The notes: generated from the sequence alone by a model not told the origin. Positions 48,001 through 61,275 are shown, counted from the stretch's first letter. The stretch is DNA of 64,000 nt from Nemopilema nomurai (GCA_003864495.1 ML133472.1:372001-436000), one strand, 5' to 3'. Made by a program: numbers and translations.

Positions 48001-51000
48001 TTAGAAGCGACGGTAGTTGAGTCCAGCGACAGTAGGGCCCACAGAAGACTCATTCATTGCTTAGTTACGTAGAGGGTTAAAAGATGGTTGGCAGGGGGTA
48101 AGGGCGCTTGCATGTCTCGAAGTCAGATGCACAAGCAACAAAGCAGAGACAAAGAGACACGATTGATCTCAAAGTTGCTCTTTCACAGTTCCAAACAAGC
48201 TCATGGTGAAAGTGGTCACTGTTCCCTTGGAAACCGGAACAAGGTCAAACACAGTGTCAGTTCGCTAAAAAACCACCATTGGAAACACAAACGCACGCTT
48301 CGTAGCTTTCTAGCTACCCGAAGTACGGCTTCTTTTAGCCCGGCATGCGAGCATAACAACAGAGGACAAACTGAGAGCAAAATGATTGGGTATATAGGTT
48401 CAACGTCAAAGCTTCTATATCAAGGGGAGAACTTCTCACCCCTCCACTGGAGATCTGCATCTGCGCCATTTGGGTGGACATATGCGGCATCACGTTCTGT
48501 TGAAAGTGAGTTATAGCAGGGGGTTCCACGGAAGTCGGGCTCATTGGGACCTGCAAGGGGGCAAAAGGCGTTTGATTGATTGAGCATAAACAAATGGTTA
48601 ATATTTTAAGTAGTACAAGAATGGCTTGGAGAAGATTTTTACTTGGGTTTGGGGGTTAGGGGGGGAGCGAGGGCACGGCTAGCTGAACGAGCCAAGTTCT
48701 AGCAGCTGTAGATTTGATAGATAGTTTTTGATAAAGCTATGAATGAACTACTTGATGATGTATAAAATACAGTAACTGGTTAGTAAATGATGTTATTTTC
48801 ACACCAAAACTTTGGGAAACGCTTAACAAAGATACTGGGAAATATTGAAAGACAGCCTGAACCATATGTAACTTCTATTTAAGAAGAGGAAGAGACTAAG
48901 GGTTGCCTAAGATACTTCATGTAAATGGAAAGCAGAAATGACAATATATTTGTTTGTTCAGTAAGAGGCTGGAAAAATATGGACATCTTTTGTGAATGAT
49001 GATTTCCAAGTAAAGGGACCAAGATATAAGAAGCAATGGCCGGGGAATGAGGCCAAACATGTCAATTTCCAAAACAAAAATGACCGGTTGGATCAAACTG
49101 ATGAGTGCAAACTTCCAAAAGTGATTTGTGATGGGTGGGCCAATTTCAAGGACACATGGTTTTGTCCACCAAGCGCTGTTAGGGCCATCTCCGATTAAGA
49201 GTGACTTTGTTGTTACGCATGTTTACCTGAAACCCATTCAACACCTTAAAACCTCGAGAGATCTGTATTAGTCCATTGAGATTGTCTGTGTCTCTCACGA
49301 GATTTATGTGATCAAAAAGCCGAATGCCTTGGAGTATATGTCTTGCCTTTGTGATCAATGCATGTTTAACCAAAAGGATTAATTTTAGAAGACGGGTGTA
49401 AACGCAAAACAATGAAGAACAAAGTAAACACTTACAGCGACCGCATAAGGCTGTGATTGGACCCAGCCAACGCCCCCGGTTACCGGTTGCTGAAAACAAA
49501 CGCAAAAACTGAATTTCATGCAGTTTAGGGCTAGAGCTGAATAGAAGGCGTACAATGCAAACATGGATAAGATTTGCGAGAGAAATCAGCAATCGGCTCA
49601 AATACCATTACCTGATAATGGCTTCCAGTTGATCCTTGAGTATACGGTATCTAGCAAGAAAGAGGGTTGAAGTTAGGAATGACCAGAAGGAGTGCCGAGT
49701 TATCAATGCCTGGTTGCAGATGATGCGCTGGAAAGAGTCGTCCATTCCCAAGAAAATACTTTTATTTCACATGCCTCACAAAGAAATTGGAAAATAACGA
49801 ATACAGTCCCTTACCATTCCATGGCTTGGCATAACCGCAGTCACTCTAGTGTTCCCTTGGGTGCTGATTGGGCTTCTGAGGGGGGAAAGACCACATTTAA
49901 AATCCCCACTGATATAAGAAACGTCAAGTCTTACAGGGGAATTACTTCTAATGCTATGGAGAAATAAACATCCGGGGTCTTCTGCTACAGAAAGAAGGAG
50001 ACATCGGCCTTCTAGAAAGATAAATATACTAAAAACATGTCGTCCGCTTTGACAAAAACAACAACATATGCTCAATAATATGTTAATAAGTTAAATTAAA
50101 AAACTCTGGTTAGTTCAGCTATAACAATTTTCCCGAATTTTTTTCAACGAGTAGCATTCACTTTCCTCGGTCAATAATTTTTCACATCCAACGAAGCACA
50201 TTGAACGACAAAAAGAACCTTAAATCAATAATGGGTGCTAGCATGACAGTGCGCAGTATTAGAAAACAATGTCAATAGAACATCCAAAGCCTCTTACGTG
50301 GAGTGGGAAACGTCATAAGATGCTAGGTAGCCACCCTGAAAAATTGAAAGGCGGATTTAGAGGCACAGGTAAGAAATCACCAGGAAAGAATTGATGTTGA
50401 GAAAATGCAATACGTTTCTGTCTTGAAGAAGCAGCAGATCATCGGCTCATGTTTGGATGCCGTTTGTTTAAACAACAGTAATCCAAAAAAGTTTCACATA
50501 TTGCCTCAAAAACAGGTTTTATCTGAGTAGTATAAAGTAATAAAGTATAAAGTAATGTATACTTAAACAATTTAAGATACTCTATTGCATACTTTCCCGT
50601 TATAAATTAGATAAAAAGTCTAGATTAATGTTTATTCATATTCTCTTTCATCTTAGCAAGAACTACCACCACTGTTTTAAGTGAGTATATGTTTAAATGA
50701 AAACGATAAATCTACATATATCAATGAAACTATGAAAATATTCAGTTAATGAGAACAGGCTGCTTTCCTTTACTCTTGTGAAGAACTCACGAGCTTTGAA
50801 AATGAAGTGATTTCAAAATATTCTACCATTTTTAAGAAAGAATAATAAAATAACACTAAATAAAACATGGATCCTCTAAAAACAAAATGGGAATCTTACG
50901 CCCGTAGAAAAATAATAATCCAAGGTAAAAGTTGAAAGAAAAAGAGACTGAAAATTACCTCATTCTCGCGCCAGACTTTCTCTAAAAAATAACATGATAG

Positions 51001-54000
51001 TATTATGATTGAGCAAGACAAGAAATGGAAAAAAATTTGGTACAGGAATAAAAAATGGAAAGCTACAGAAAAAGGTATTCGACATTACCTTGATGGTGAG
51101 GCCTCTTCTTTGGACCCCCGTCTGCAAATTTAACCAATAGCGGTTCCGTGCTTCCTAACAATTGAACAAATAAACACAGTCAGGGAAAAAGTACAAAATC
51201 TCATTTCACTAAATTATACACGAAATAGTCAATTGTTTAAAAGCAATGATACGCAATAACTATCTACTACTTCGAATAAATTCGTCCATTATTTCCTACG
51301 TTCTCAAGCCCTGTCGTTAGGCACAAAATTTGCAAATAAAACTCAAATAAAAAAAGCAGTTAAAAAACATTGACTCCTCTGCAGGCAAAGACCCTCACCT
51401 TGCAAACTCTGCCCGCATAGTTTGGCTATAATATTCTCGCAAATTTCTTGACTTTCCATCCTATACGCAAAATTAGAATAAAAATACACATCAATATCTT
51501 TAGAATATGACGGACTAAAATGGAGAAAACCCCAATAATAAAAAAAAAACCCCAGGCTCAAGTTCACCTAGGCTATTTTCAACCACCCTCATGGAAAATT
51601 TCTCAAGATTCGTGCAAAAGAGGCTCGCACTGTTCATGCGCAGCTTGCCAACCAGACATGGCTGGTGTTTTCAAAAATGAGCAAGATAGCAAATTTGTTG
51701 GACGTACAGATGATCTTAAGACAACCGCTAAGAAAATTCATTTACTAAGTACAAAATAGTCGATTAAAATAGTTCTATGGTTTCCAGAGTTACCATGGAT
51801 ACCAAATTTGCGCAGTTAGGGGGCAATAAAAGAGAGATTACGTGGAGAAGAAAACTAGAAAATTAGAAGCAACACCTCGCAATATCTAGACAACATTTGT
51901 CTAACAAACAGTAAACACTTATGCTGAGTAAACACAGCGTGTTTCTTTTCCAGAGAAGACAATAGAATCGCAGAAAGAAAAAGATAAACTGAAGCAGTCA
52001 GGCGACAACACTTCACACAAGAAGAGAAGGGAAAGAAACCGTGAAGAATTTGGAGGGAGCGGGGTGGCTAAAAGGAGGCAGATATATGGGAAGGGGCGGA
52101 GTAGAAGGGGCGGAGTAGAAGGGGCGGAGTAGCGGGGGCGGAGTAGAGGGGGCGGAGTAGAGGGGGGGAGAAAAGCGGGTAGAGGGGGGCGGAGTAGAAG
52201 GGGCCGGGTTGAAAGAGCGGATTAGAGAGGGCCAAATTGACGGGGCAGAGCAGATGGGGAGGACTATAAGGGGGACAAGTGGGAGGCGGGGAAGTAGGAG
52301 GCGGGGAAGTAGAAGGCAGAGAGGTAGAAGGCGGATAAGTAGAGAGGGCTTTGCAGAGGAGAAGAATGGGCTAGGAAGGAGCCATTTAGACAAGAAACCA
52401 AACGCAAAGCATAAAATGAAACTGGGACGTAGAAAAAAGTGAGGTGGAAAGCATGCCGAAACGTAGAATAAAGTGAGGTGGAAAGCATGCCGTTCAGTTT
52501 CATCTCAACAAAGTTCAAGAAGTATCCAACCATCAGGAGTATCTTAAAAAATAGTTCATTATACACTTCACTCGTATATCAACAGGGCCGTTCGTCAACT
52601 CTGTGATGTGGTCTTAATCTCTTATGTTAGCAAGTGACATCTCTCAGTCAGAGTGATTGCAATGGGATTACTAGAAAATCCTCCTTAATATGAAAGTACG
52701 TTCACATTACTAGAAAGATTCAGAAGCACCACACAATAATTCAAAAGATTTTCATTCCTTTTACCAATAAACTTGCATTTCCATGAACTAGATCAACGAG
52801 AAATTAATCTTAGAACATTGCCAAATCCGGTTGTTCACAAAGCTATGATTTTATTACTTAAACTGGAAAACATTGTGACAGGAGGTTTGAAAAAAATAAA
52901 AAACTGGGAGAATAGTACAAAAGCTTAAGGCGGTTTTAGAGTCTTGTGTCCAACCTTCTGATAGCGGGCGAGAAATTACCCAACGTGCAACGCGATGCAA
53001 GCGATCAATACGTGGCATCAAAGCAAATCTCTACACATTTATGACCACAATTACATTTGAACATACTCGCGTCACAACAGTGCTTATGCTTAAAACATTC
53101 TGAAACCAAAACTATAATAATACAAGTGGCTTCAGAAATTCTTTCAATATCGTTTGACAACAACCAGCAGGTTTTTTGAAAAGCCCAAACATGAGATCGA
53201 TATTTTATAAACAATATTTTCTGCACTAGAAAAGTTTGAAGTAGTGGTACACTTCTGGAGCCAGCGCAAAGCTTTCTTTTGATCTTGTAGCCTTGTTTGA
53301 TACGCTTAGATAAGCTCTAAACAAAATGAAGCTCACAAAAAAGGAGAAATTTGGAAACAGGACTACAATGAACTATCTAATTCGGGAACTTGAATGCCAC
53401 ATCGAATAATATTTTCACGACTTTGAAGTTCAAAACACAACTTGCAGAACCTTGGGTGAAAATCGTCTTAGGCCACTCACCGCGCAAATCCAACTCCCTT
53501 GCTGTAGCCATTTCCATCTTTCAGTATCCTGGTCGATATAACTCGGCCATACATGCAGAGCATTTGCTGTAATTGCTAGACAACAAAGAGAACACAATAA
53601 TTTCCACCAAAAAGAGTAAAGCCAATTAGCAAAGCAAAAAGTAAATCAAAAATCTTTCCTGTTCTGTAAAGTCTCTCGGAAGTTCAGAAGCTGTTCTGAT
53701 TGAAAACACTATAGACCTGCTTACAAGGACTAAAGAAGAAAAACATGCCTTAACCAATTTGCAAGCCTATCTTTTCTAATGTGCTGTGTGAATTAGGACT
53801 TCAACGGCCAACAAATTTTTTCATAGGCATAGCGATTCATTTCTGTGGTCGCATATAGGCCATGTTTGTTTGCTTATGTTCGGCAATGTTTGGAAATGTT
53901 CGTTTACGTTTGCTTTCGCAGATTCCTCTGCTTTGTACCGATAAAATTCAACGGCAAGGCTTTCCCTTCAAATTTGAGTTATAAAGGATACCATTTGGAT

Positions 54001-57000
54001 AAGAGTGACTTTATACTTGTCCAGCACGGGCGTATCTTAGAATTTATCAACTTTATATTCCTAACAACATCGTTAGCATCTCAGCAGTGTTCAAGAACGT
54101 AGCTGATTAACTTTACAAAAACGTTATTTGGCTGATCTAAATTGTGGTGGCAAATTCATAATAAAAGTAATAATAAATTGTTGTGGAGCCTCGGAACCAA
54201 CAGAAGTCTCACTTACACTCTCGTCAATGCTTTTCGGTAAATTTGAGAGATAAAGATTTGTAGGGTCTTGCTCTTGTTGCTGAAAAACAAAAAAGCAGAA
54301 AGATACAAAAAGGTGGCAGAAAAGATTACACTTAACGAGCTACAAGCTTTGTTTCTTTGAAAACTGATATCTAGGACTTTCATATGTAGCGGGTGGAGCA
54401 AAGAAAGTTTTAGATTAAGAAAGAAGAAAGAAGATTATCAATAACAGGATTCTTATCATTATCCAAAGTTGAATTTGAATTAGGAAGGGGTTTGAAAATA
54501 TCTTGGACTGGAGGTTTTCCTTTTGCAACGTCTTTTGCTTACAATGAATGGCGTTTGTGATAAAGAAAAGACGGAACAAAACGCAGCGATATCTGTTTAA
54601 CTATAAACGGCACACAAGTGGAAGATTTTTGCTGAACTTGATAAAAAAGATTGCCTCTTGGCTATAGTGGTGTTCTTTATGCTAAAGAAAGTTTCAATCG
54701 GAGGAAAGATAGCTGAAACTTCAATATTAGTGAAAACTTTATCATCATCAACAAACAACAACAACACATTAACAACAACAACGACAGGTTTGAAAATGAC
54801 AACAACATCCACTTCTCTCGTTACTTTCCAGAAACACTCCGCAACGGGTATTCCGCATGATTGTTAAATTATGCATTAGAAATTTAACAATTTGATCTAA
54901 GTACACTAGCAGACAAGAACTTACCCGCGCCATTTGCGCTTGGACTCCTTTACTTTGAAGTGCAGCTACAGCCCGCTGAGCTGAGAACGGGCTATCAAAA
55001 TCAACAAATCCATAACCTGGAAGGAAAATGTGCTGAAAACATCAACCGAACTTGGGTGATGCTTAGTGCATTCTGCCACATTCAGAAACTGACATTCTTC
55101 AGCGTTGTTTAATTGCTTTCTTACTCTTGATTGAAAAGAATAGCGCAAAATTTGTCCAAAGACCAGGAGGTCATCGGTGAACAATTTCACTTCTTTTACT
55201 TTCATTCAAGCGTATCTGAATGCTTACCTTTACATTTGTTCGTGTCTTTATCTAAAATTGCCTTTGTGGAAATAATAGCCCCATAACTGCAAAAAAGAAA
55301 GTTTAGATGTATTTCGTAATTGTTAAAATTAAAAAAAATAAGTTCGCTGGCATGGGTGAAAAGTACATTGGAATCCTTCTTGGAAGGGTTGGACCGCTTT
55401 AGTATATAATAATTATGATATCTACGCCCCCGCCCAAGAACCCCCCAAGACCATCCCCAGAGCTTGGAAGACAATGAGCTGGCTAAAATCCTCAAGATTT
55501 ATAATCTGCAAATCTGCGACAATATCACCACGCTCCTAGTAATCAAACCTTGCCCGCATTTTAGATCAAGAATAAATTGCGGAATAAGAGTACCGAAGCC
55601 AGGGTGCAATAAGAAAGCAACTCAAGGAAGTTGCAAAGGTCATCGGTTATTTCGACTCAATTAAACATATGTTCTCATTCCATGAACGTCAGACGGATAT
55701 AGGCCAGATGTTCTGTGGGCTGTTCTGCGGATTTTTGTGTCAAGGCCTCCTTCGCGGGCAACAAATCCTGGATGCCCTTCTGAGACAGAAAGCATTTTGG
55801 CATTTTAGGACTTAGCAAGTAGGGTAAACTAGCATTAAGGACGATTTCAGTCTCCAAGATATATTGCCCATCAGCTAAGAGCAGGCAAATTAAGCTCCGA
55901 GTTATCCAGCTTTATTGATTAAACGTGCTTAAAATTCAGGTTGTTTTGGAATCTCACGACAACCTCGGAAGTTTAAAAACGCAGCGGACAAGATAAAAGT
56001 CGATTAAATTCACGAATTTGGAGTTATCGCCAAGCCTGACCTACGTTGACCCCTAATATCTTCACTGATATGATTCATGATTGTATGGCTCTGAATGGCT
56101 TAAAATTGCTTAAAGTTCTTCCATACCAAGTCTGGCTTAAGCTTTTTGACTAAATACATTCCATGGCTAACAGAGAAAAGAAACCATATCATAAGAGTTT
56201 CGATCAATATTCATTATATACGCGATGTCATATGACTTCAGTGCTAAAATGTGGACTGCATTTCTGAAATGTTTTTGTTTTGCAGTCCGTGCTCTGATTG
56301 CCCCTGATACGATTTTGGTGGACGTATTTGTTGTGACGTATCGTTGGCAGTCAATCAGTCAAACAATTATTCGAGCAGGTTCTTATATTAGAGGATAATC
56401 AGTTGCATGATCACGTGACTTCTGATTGCCACCTCACAGTTAGACACCTGTCAATCAGCACACACCCATTATACTGAGATAAATGATCGAATCATCGCTA
56501 ATAATGCAGGAAATGGTACTCACATTTTACACATATTCACAAGATCGTCATCAGTGGTTGAGGGTGGCAATCCTCGTATGTACAAATTAGTTTTGCTAAG
56601 CTTTTCGCCGGGCTGCGGGGACTGCATGCTGGAATAACTTGATGATGAATGTGAAGGAGGCGACACCGTCCGACCATCCCCGCCTCGAGAACTATTCCCC
56701 ATTGGGACATACGTCTGCAAGAAATAAAAATGAATTTACACACAGGATCGAGCTGGTTATCAAGGTCGACAAAGTCCATTTAACAATTCCTGATGTCTAT
56801 ATTGTAATAGCTAAGTAAGACGCCAATTTCCATACATTTAACAGAAAAAGCAAAATTTGATAAAACCAATTAACTGCACTTCCGTGACCAGCATTTCAAC
56901 TTTCTCTTGATGAATGCTTTAAAAGGGGTTATATAATTGCTGCACGTTGTACTATTACCATGTAACCAGAAACATCCTATAAAGCAACCTGTTTCTTAAA

Positions 57001-59936
57001 GGACATTTAAAAGCACAGAACAGGGCTACCCATCTTCATTTTGAAGGTTGCAATGTACATAATAAGGTCGGGTTACCCTTGAAAGAGGCTTCGACAAGAC
57101 ATCGCGACGTGCAAAGGTCGCAATGCACTTAATGAGGTCGCAATGATTTGGCGATTGAAGCAGCTGTAGCGCACGACTGCCAGGCCAGCAAACCAGGCTT
57201 GGCACACAGACGTTTTCGAGTTCACTCAGCCGCAAATGACTAACTAGTTGGAGGGAATTTTTGGCAGGTGGGAGAGAGCATGTCACCTAGCCAATTAATT
57301 TTTTAACCCAGAAGCGAAATTTCATGAATGTTGCAGTAATTCTTTACTTGCATTTCATCCACATTCTCCATCACCGGTGATTAAATGGCCTTTGAGGTAT
57401 TTAATGTTCAAAGCTTTCTGTCACAATTGCAGCAACTTCCCCAATCCAACCCCTACTCATATTAACCATACTGCGCCAGGAACTGATACGATGTGATGTT
57501 CAGGGGCCTATCAGATACGCAAAGCCGAATAACATTTGTTTTGGTTCTTGGATGATGTTTCAACAACTTGAGCTGACATTTGATTTCAATAACATTACTG
57601 TGTTCGTATGCGTACGCGTCCTTTCGAAGATGATTGTTATCTGTAATCTTATATGCAAGGCTTTGTGGAAAATTCCACAGGGAATGGCGATTGTCAATAT
57701 TGATTTGACCGAATTTATAGTTTGGGGTGTTTTGAAAGGTGAATTTGATATCTGACAAGTGATAGCAACGAAAACATGATGAAACCGTACTGAAAAGAAG
57801 CCGGTTTAGAACTCTTTGAATTTTTATATTCATAAACGAGTATTCAATTGAATGCGTTCTCTGTTATAATTCACATTTGCTGTTGAATTGAAACGAAGCG
57901 AAGTGCTTTTCTCCCTGGTTTTCAATTAACGCCTCGCTTGAATCGAAATCTAAAACGAAAATCTTTATCATCCAAGCAAAGGGTTGGTTAAGAAGATCTC
58001 GGGCAGACCTTAAGTAACATCACACATCTGCATAAGGTGATTGATCGACCAAGGCCGTGGTGTGGCTTTTGAGGTCGGATACTGTAGCGGAGGCTGGTTT
58101 CCGCCACCACCATACTTATCCAAAAAACGAACAAGGTGCAAAGTTATGGTGTATTTGTTATTGTTTTCTTAGTGAACGCAATTACTGGAATAAATTATCA
58201 GGGCAATCAATTATTCGCTATTGTCAACACGCCCATCAGCATCAATGCCATATGGGAAGGCAGCGGGAGCACGTGAAAACTTACCGGGGTGTAGGGGGAT
58301 ATCAGAGCCAAGGGAGCAGGCATTCTTCCTTGCGTGGGGTAATGGTATGCCCCGAACTGGGCCCAGCTTTGCGGGACATTAGACTGTGGCCAAACCAGTG
58401 GTGTTTGAATTAGGCTGGGTCGCATTGTCCTTCCATATGGATTCTTTGGGGATGTACTTCTAGTCTGAAAAAACAAACATGGGAAAAGGGTCAAGAGAGA
58501 CGTAACTAGATACGAAGAGGTCATAGGAGGTCCATAGGGGAAGAGGTACAAATATACCTACGCAATAGAATCAATTATGGGAACTCTCGGCTGTTTCGCC
58601 TACATCTCCTTCTGCCGTTGCCGCACTCTTTTGTGCATCTGTTACACCACGAACCCCGTCAATTATATCACGCGATGGTTGATCTGCCTAAACATCATGT
58701 TGACATATGGGGGTCGTCTGATGCGCGGAGGGGGGCTGGGTGATTATATCATACGATGGTCGGGGGGACGATTTGATCAAACGACGAGACCAAAATATCA
58801 TAAAAAATGTCTGATAACTGCAATCTGGGTGGTTGCTTGCCGATTTGCGGAAAAAATCAGTATTGTGAAGCCTTTAATTGGCACGTGATCGTCAAGAGAA
58901 ATTGGGGAAAGAACATTGAAGATTGAGATAGCGCTCAACGCCCTAAACATTGCCACAAAGGCGGTTGATTCGCAAGAATAATTAGGCCCACTGCGGTAAA
59001 AGGTTCCTTTGCCACACCACCCGCACAAGTAAAGGCCATTCATTACAGCCTTCGCCACAACGATAACTTGATGGCCGACTGGTGTCTTGAAAGAATTTAT
59101 TGATGGTTGGCTTGCCCTTTGTTTCGAGACAAATGAATGATTTTACAATAACAAGGGAAACTGAGCCGAAATATGCATTCCGGATATAGGATCATGCTGC
59201 CCAGATCCATTTTGTACTCTTCATTCTCTGGTCCACCACTCGGGATTATGAACAAATGCTCGATGTTAGCCACATCCAGCGCTCATTTATCGGTTAAAAC
59301 CAATGCAGTTGGAGTACAAAAGCTGGTCTTTACACATCAAAGCTTGGATGTTCCCTTCACCACACGTTAGTCTAATAAAATTCAATCACCTCAATGTAGT
59401 CGAGAGTCCGCAATAACCTATCCTATTTGGTGCTGCCAAATGGAAAACTGCTTAAAAATGAAATGCGTCAGGCATTTGAAAAATGTGGCGTTCCTTTTTG
59501 CATGATAAGATTAAATGAATTAACGGTTACCAAACGTCAAAAACCAGTGTATAGATAAGCAAAGAGTTCTTTGATAAAATGAATGCGAGGCTTTTCTCTT
59601 GCATACGAGTCTATAATGCGCTTCCCGTTCGAGGTTGATGACGAAAGCAACAATCCAACAGGCAATTGCTCCTTCGCCCCCCTCCCTTGGCTTTGAATTT
59701 CCCTCATGCAGGTTCAGTGGTGCGCCGAAGACAAGGGGCGCATGCGCCCTCAATGACCAAGCCCCTGGACCACGTATAGAAGAAGCCTTGTTTATTTATC
59801 ACCACTGATGATGATCTCACGAAAGGGTTTAATCGATAATTTACAGGGCAAGTTTCAAGATACTCACTTGCTTCCGTTCATCTGACCTTTTCTCTCGGTG
59901 GATTATTTTCTTCGGTTGCTGCTGTGAACTCTGTTT
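45044..59936 (-). CDS. RBMS: RBMS/Shep-type RNA-binding protein with two RRMs (5' end open)
   Basis: Minus-strand join, from 5': 59868-59936, 58285-58464, 56524-56714, 55228-55286, 54925-55016, 54217-54279, 53481-53575, 51399-51460, 51089-51154, 50959-50981, 50298-50335, 49815-49875, 49612-49650, 49436-49489, 48440-48550, 45805-45900, 45248-45390, 45044-45056. The phase is continuous: 484 codons, or 448 from the first Met (58425-58423); vertebrate RBMS proteins are about 400-440. The family binds single-stranded DNA and A/U-rich RNA. Diagnostic strings are [50 protein letters not shown] and [13 protein letters not shown]. The tail is Gln/Pro/Ser/Tyr-rich. The first exon is open in frame but has no Met in frame, so a further 5' exon, or use of the Met in exon 2, is likely. 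The last exon adds only four residues and a TAA, and is uncertain. Confidence 0.9.
46889..47507. mobile_element. 619-bp miniature element with TTAA target duplications (piggyBac-type)
   Basis: TTAA lies at both edges (46885-46888 and 47508-47511). The left end starts GGCTGGTCTCCTCTAGACG; the right end, reverse-complemented, starts GGCGAATCTCCTCTAGACG, so TCTCCTCTAGACGAT is shared exactly. A subterminal pair, GCGACGAAAA on the left and its reverse complement on the right, adds to the inverted structure. No transposase frame is present, so it is non-autonomous. TTAA duplications are the mark of piggyBac-like transposases. It lies in the RBMS intron between the 48440-48550 and 45805-45900 exons. 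Confidence 0.8.
52092..52340. repeat. G/purine-rich tandem repeats in an RBMS intron
   Basis: Repeats of a 14-bp unit GGGGCGGAGTAGAA (about 52092-52200) are followed by a degenerate G-rich stretch and by 15-bp units like GGAGGCGGGGAAGTA (about 52275-52340). In the RBMS pre-mRNA, read from the other strand, the tract is a long pyrimidine-rich CCCCTTCTACTCCG run. A proline-rich open frame at 52013-52393 (minus) is a by-product. Confidence 0.85.
52427..52492. repeat. 32-bp direct tandem duplication
   Basis: Copies at 52427-52458 and 52461-52492, differing at one base, share AAAGTGAGGTGGAAAGCATG. It lies in the same RBMS intron as the G-rich repeat. Confidence 0.9.
54748..54787. repeat. AAC microsatellite
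   Basis: An impure (AAC)n tract of about 40 bp in the RBMS intron between exons 54925-55016 and 54217-54279. Confidence 0.8.
54925..56591 (-). other. RBMS: RBMS first RRM (RRM1)
   Basis: Spread over exons 56524-56714, 55228-55286 and 54925-55016. RNP2 is NLYIRG, then [15 protein letters not shown], and RNP1 is GYGFVDF. The domain ends with [13 protein letters not shown], as in vertebrate RBMS and fly Shep. The linker to RRM2 is the family's short QQEQDPT. Ahead of RRM1 is a Ser-rich low-complexity stretch. Confidence 0.92.
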
Positions 59937-61100
59937 CTAGAAGAAAATTATCTGATATTTAATGAAAGTATCACGTGCAAGAGAACGACCACAATTGTGA
60001 TTCGTAAACACACTACCTCACGCAACAGATCCAGTCTTTCAGCAAAGCTTTAAACGATGAACAACAATGATTCACGAAACGAATGAGCATCTGTCTTAAA
60101 GAAGAACTGAATTGAAGACATAGGAGTACAGCGTTTTGTCGTTTGAGAGGCTGAGCCTCGTTTTTGAAAGGCTGATCCATTCACTTGCCGTCTTGATAAA
60201 ACAACGGGCCTAGGCAACGTGAAGGTCACGATTCTATGATGTGGAAATATTCTTTTACTGATGATTAAAATTCAACGCACTAAAATGCATCATCGCCCCT
60301 TATCTCCAAAAATTCTTTAAACTCATCATGTTTCGCAAGGATTGAGGAAGTGGACAACATTAGGAACAAAGTCTGTGGATTCATGACAAAGCGTCACGTG
60401 ACACGTGTAATCCAGCTCAGAAATTATATTTTACCAACACCGTGACCTGTATTGTGGCGCAAGGTCATCAATGTCATTCCTAGCGAAGCTTTGCTTGTCA
60501 GCTACCTATCTGTCCCATTCTTACAACTATGGATGATATGCCCACTATTCACAGGTCAAACAAAAAAACTGCTTCTTCAAGCCACAGCCAAAGAAATTGA
60601 CCTAGAATTGGAGCCTAAGATTTGATAGCCTTGGCAAGAGGCCGCCTGGGCAACGGTACAGCAATGCTCAGAATCTGAAATGATGAACGTTCACTGACAC
60701 GAGGCCACGGGGGCTTCCAGGTGTAACAGATAACGGACAAAAAAGAATGTTCGTGACCAAAATTGCAAATGGTGGTCATTAGAGACCAAAGCTTTAACTC
60801 TTGTTCTGCCTGGGCTTTTTTATTAGATGTGTCAAGCAATCAAATCAAGTACAGTAATGCATCTCAAAAACTGAAATGTGGCATGGTCTCATATTTCATA
60901 ACATGGTACAATCGCAAGCAAAACCTAAATGGATGAAACCGAAGTAAGGCCCGGTGGTTGACATGTTTATTCCAGGGTCAAAGTGTCATTTATAGACAGC
61001 TGAAAGCTGAGAACATGTTTTGGAAGCGAAACCATGCAACAAATCATGCATGCATTCCACAAGGGCCGTTGTAACGGTCCGCTGGTGCAAGGTGATGCGC

Positions 61101-61229
61101 AAGGCCGCGAGTTGCCTCGCAAAAGACCGCGGGTTGACTGGCAAAGAGACCGCGGGTTGACTGGCAAAAGACCGCGGGTTGACTAGCAAAAGACCGCGGG
61201 TTGACTGGCAAAAGACCGCGGGTTGACCG
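61101..61229. repeat. 22-bp CpG-rich tandem repeat
   Basis: About five and a half copies of a 22-bp unit containing GGCAAAAGACCGCGGGTTGA. Each copy has two CpGs in the CCGCGG palindrome, in an otherwise AT-rich flank. Confidence 0.9.
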
Positions 61230-61275
61230 ACAGAACTAGTAGATGATTCCATGAACAATTCAGCTAGTTTTCAGT

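Larger units (their letters stand above)
51089..54261 (-). other. RBMS: RBMS second RRM (RRM2)
   Basis: Spread over exons 54217-54279, 53481-53575, 51399-51460 and 51089-51154. RNP2 is NLYLSN and RNP1 is split across an exon junction (KGVGFAR then MES). The domain closes with the family-specific LLVKFADGG. The exon 53575-53481 acceptor has a competing AG nine bases further in, which would drop Gln-Leu-Gln from the domain; comparison with human favours the longer form. Confidence 0.85.

Noticed and set aside
48088..48516. Plus-strand open frame of 142 aa
   Set aside because: It overlaps an RBMS exon on the opposite strand (48440-48550) and has no family resemblance, so it is a chance open frame partly antisense to RBMS.
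52013..52393. Proline-rich minus-strand frame of 126 aa
   Set aside because: It is the translation of the G-rich tandem repeat inside an RBMS intron.
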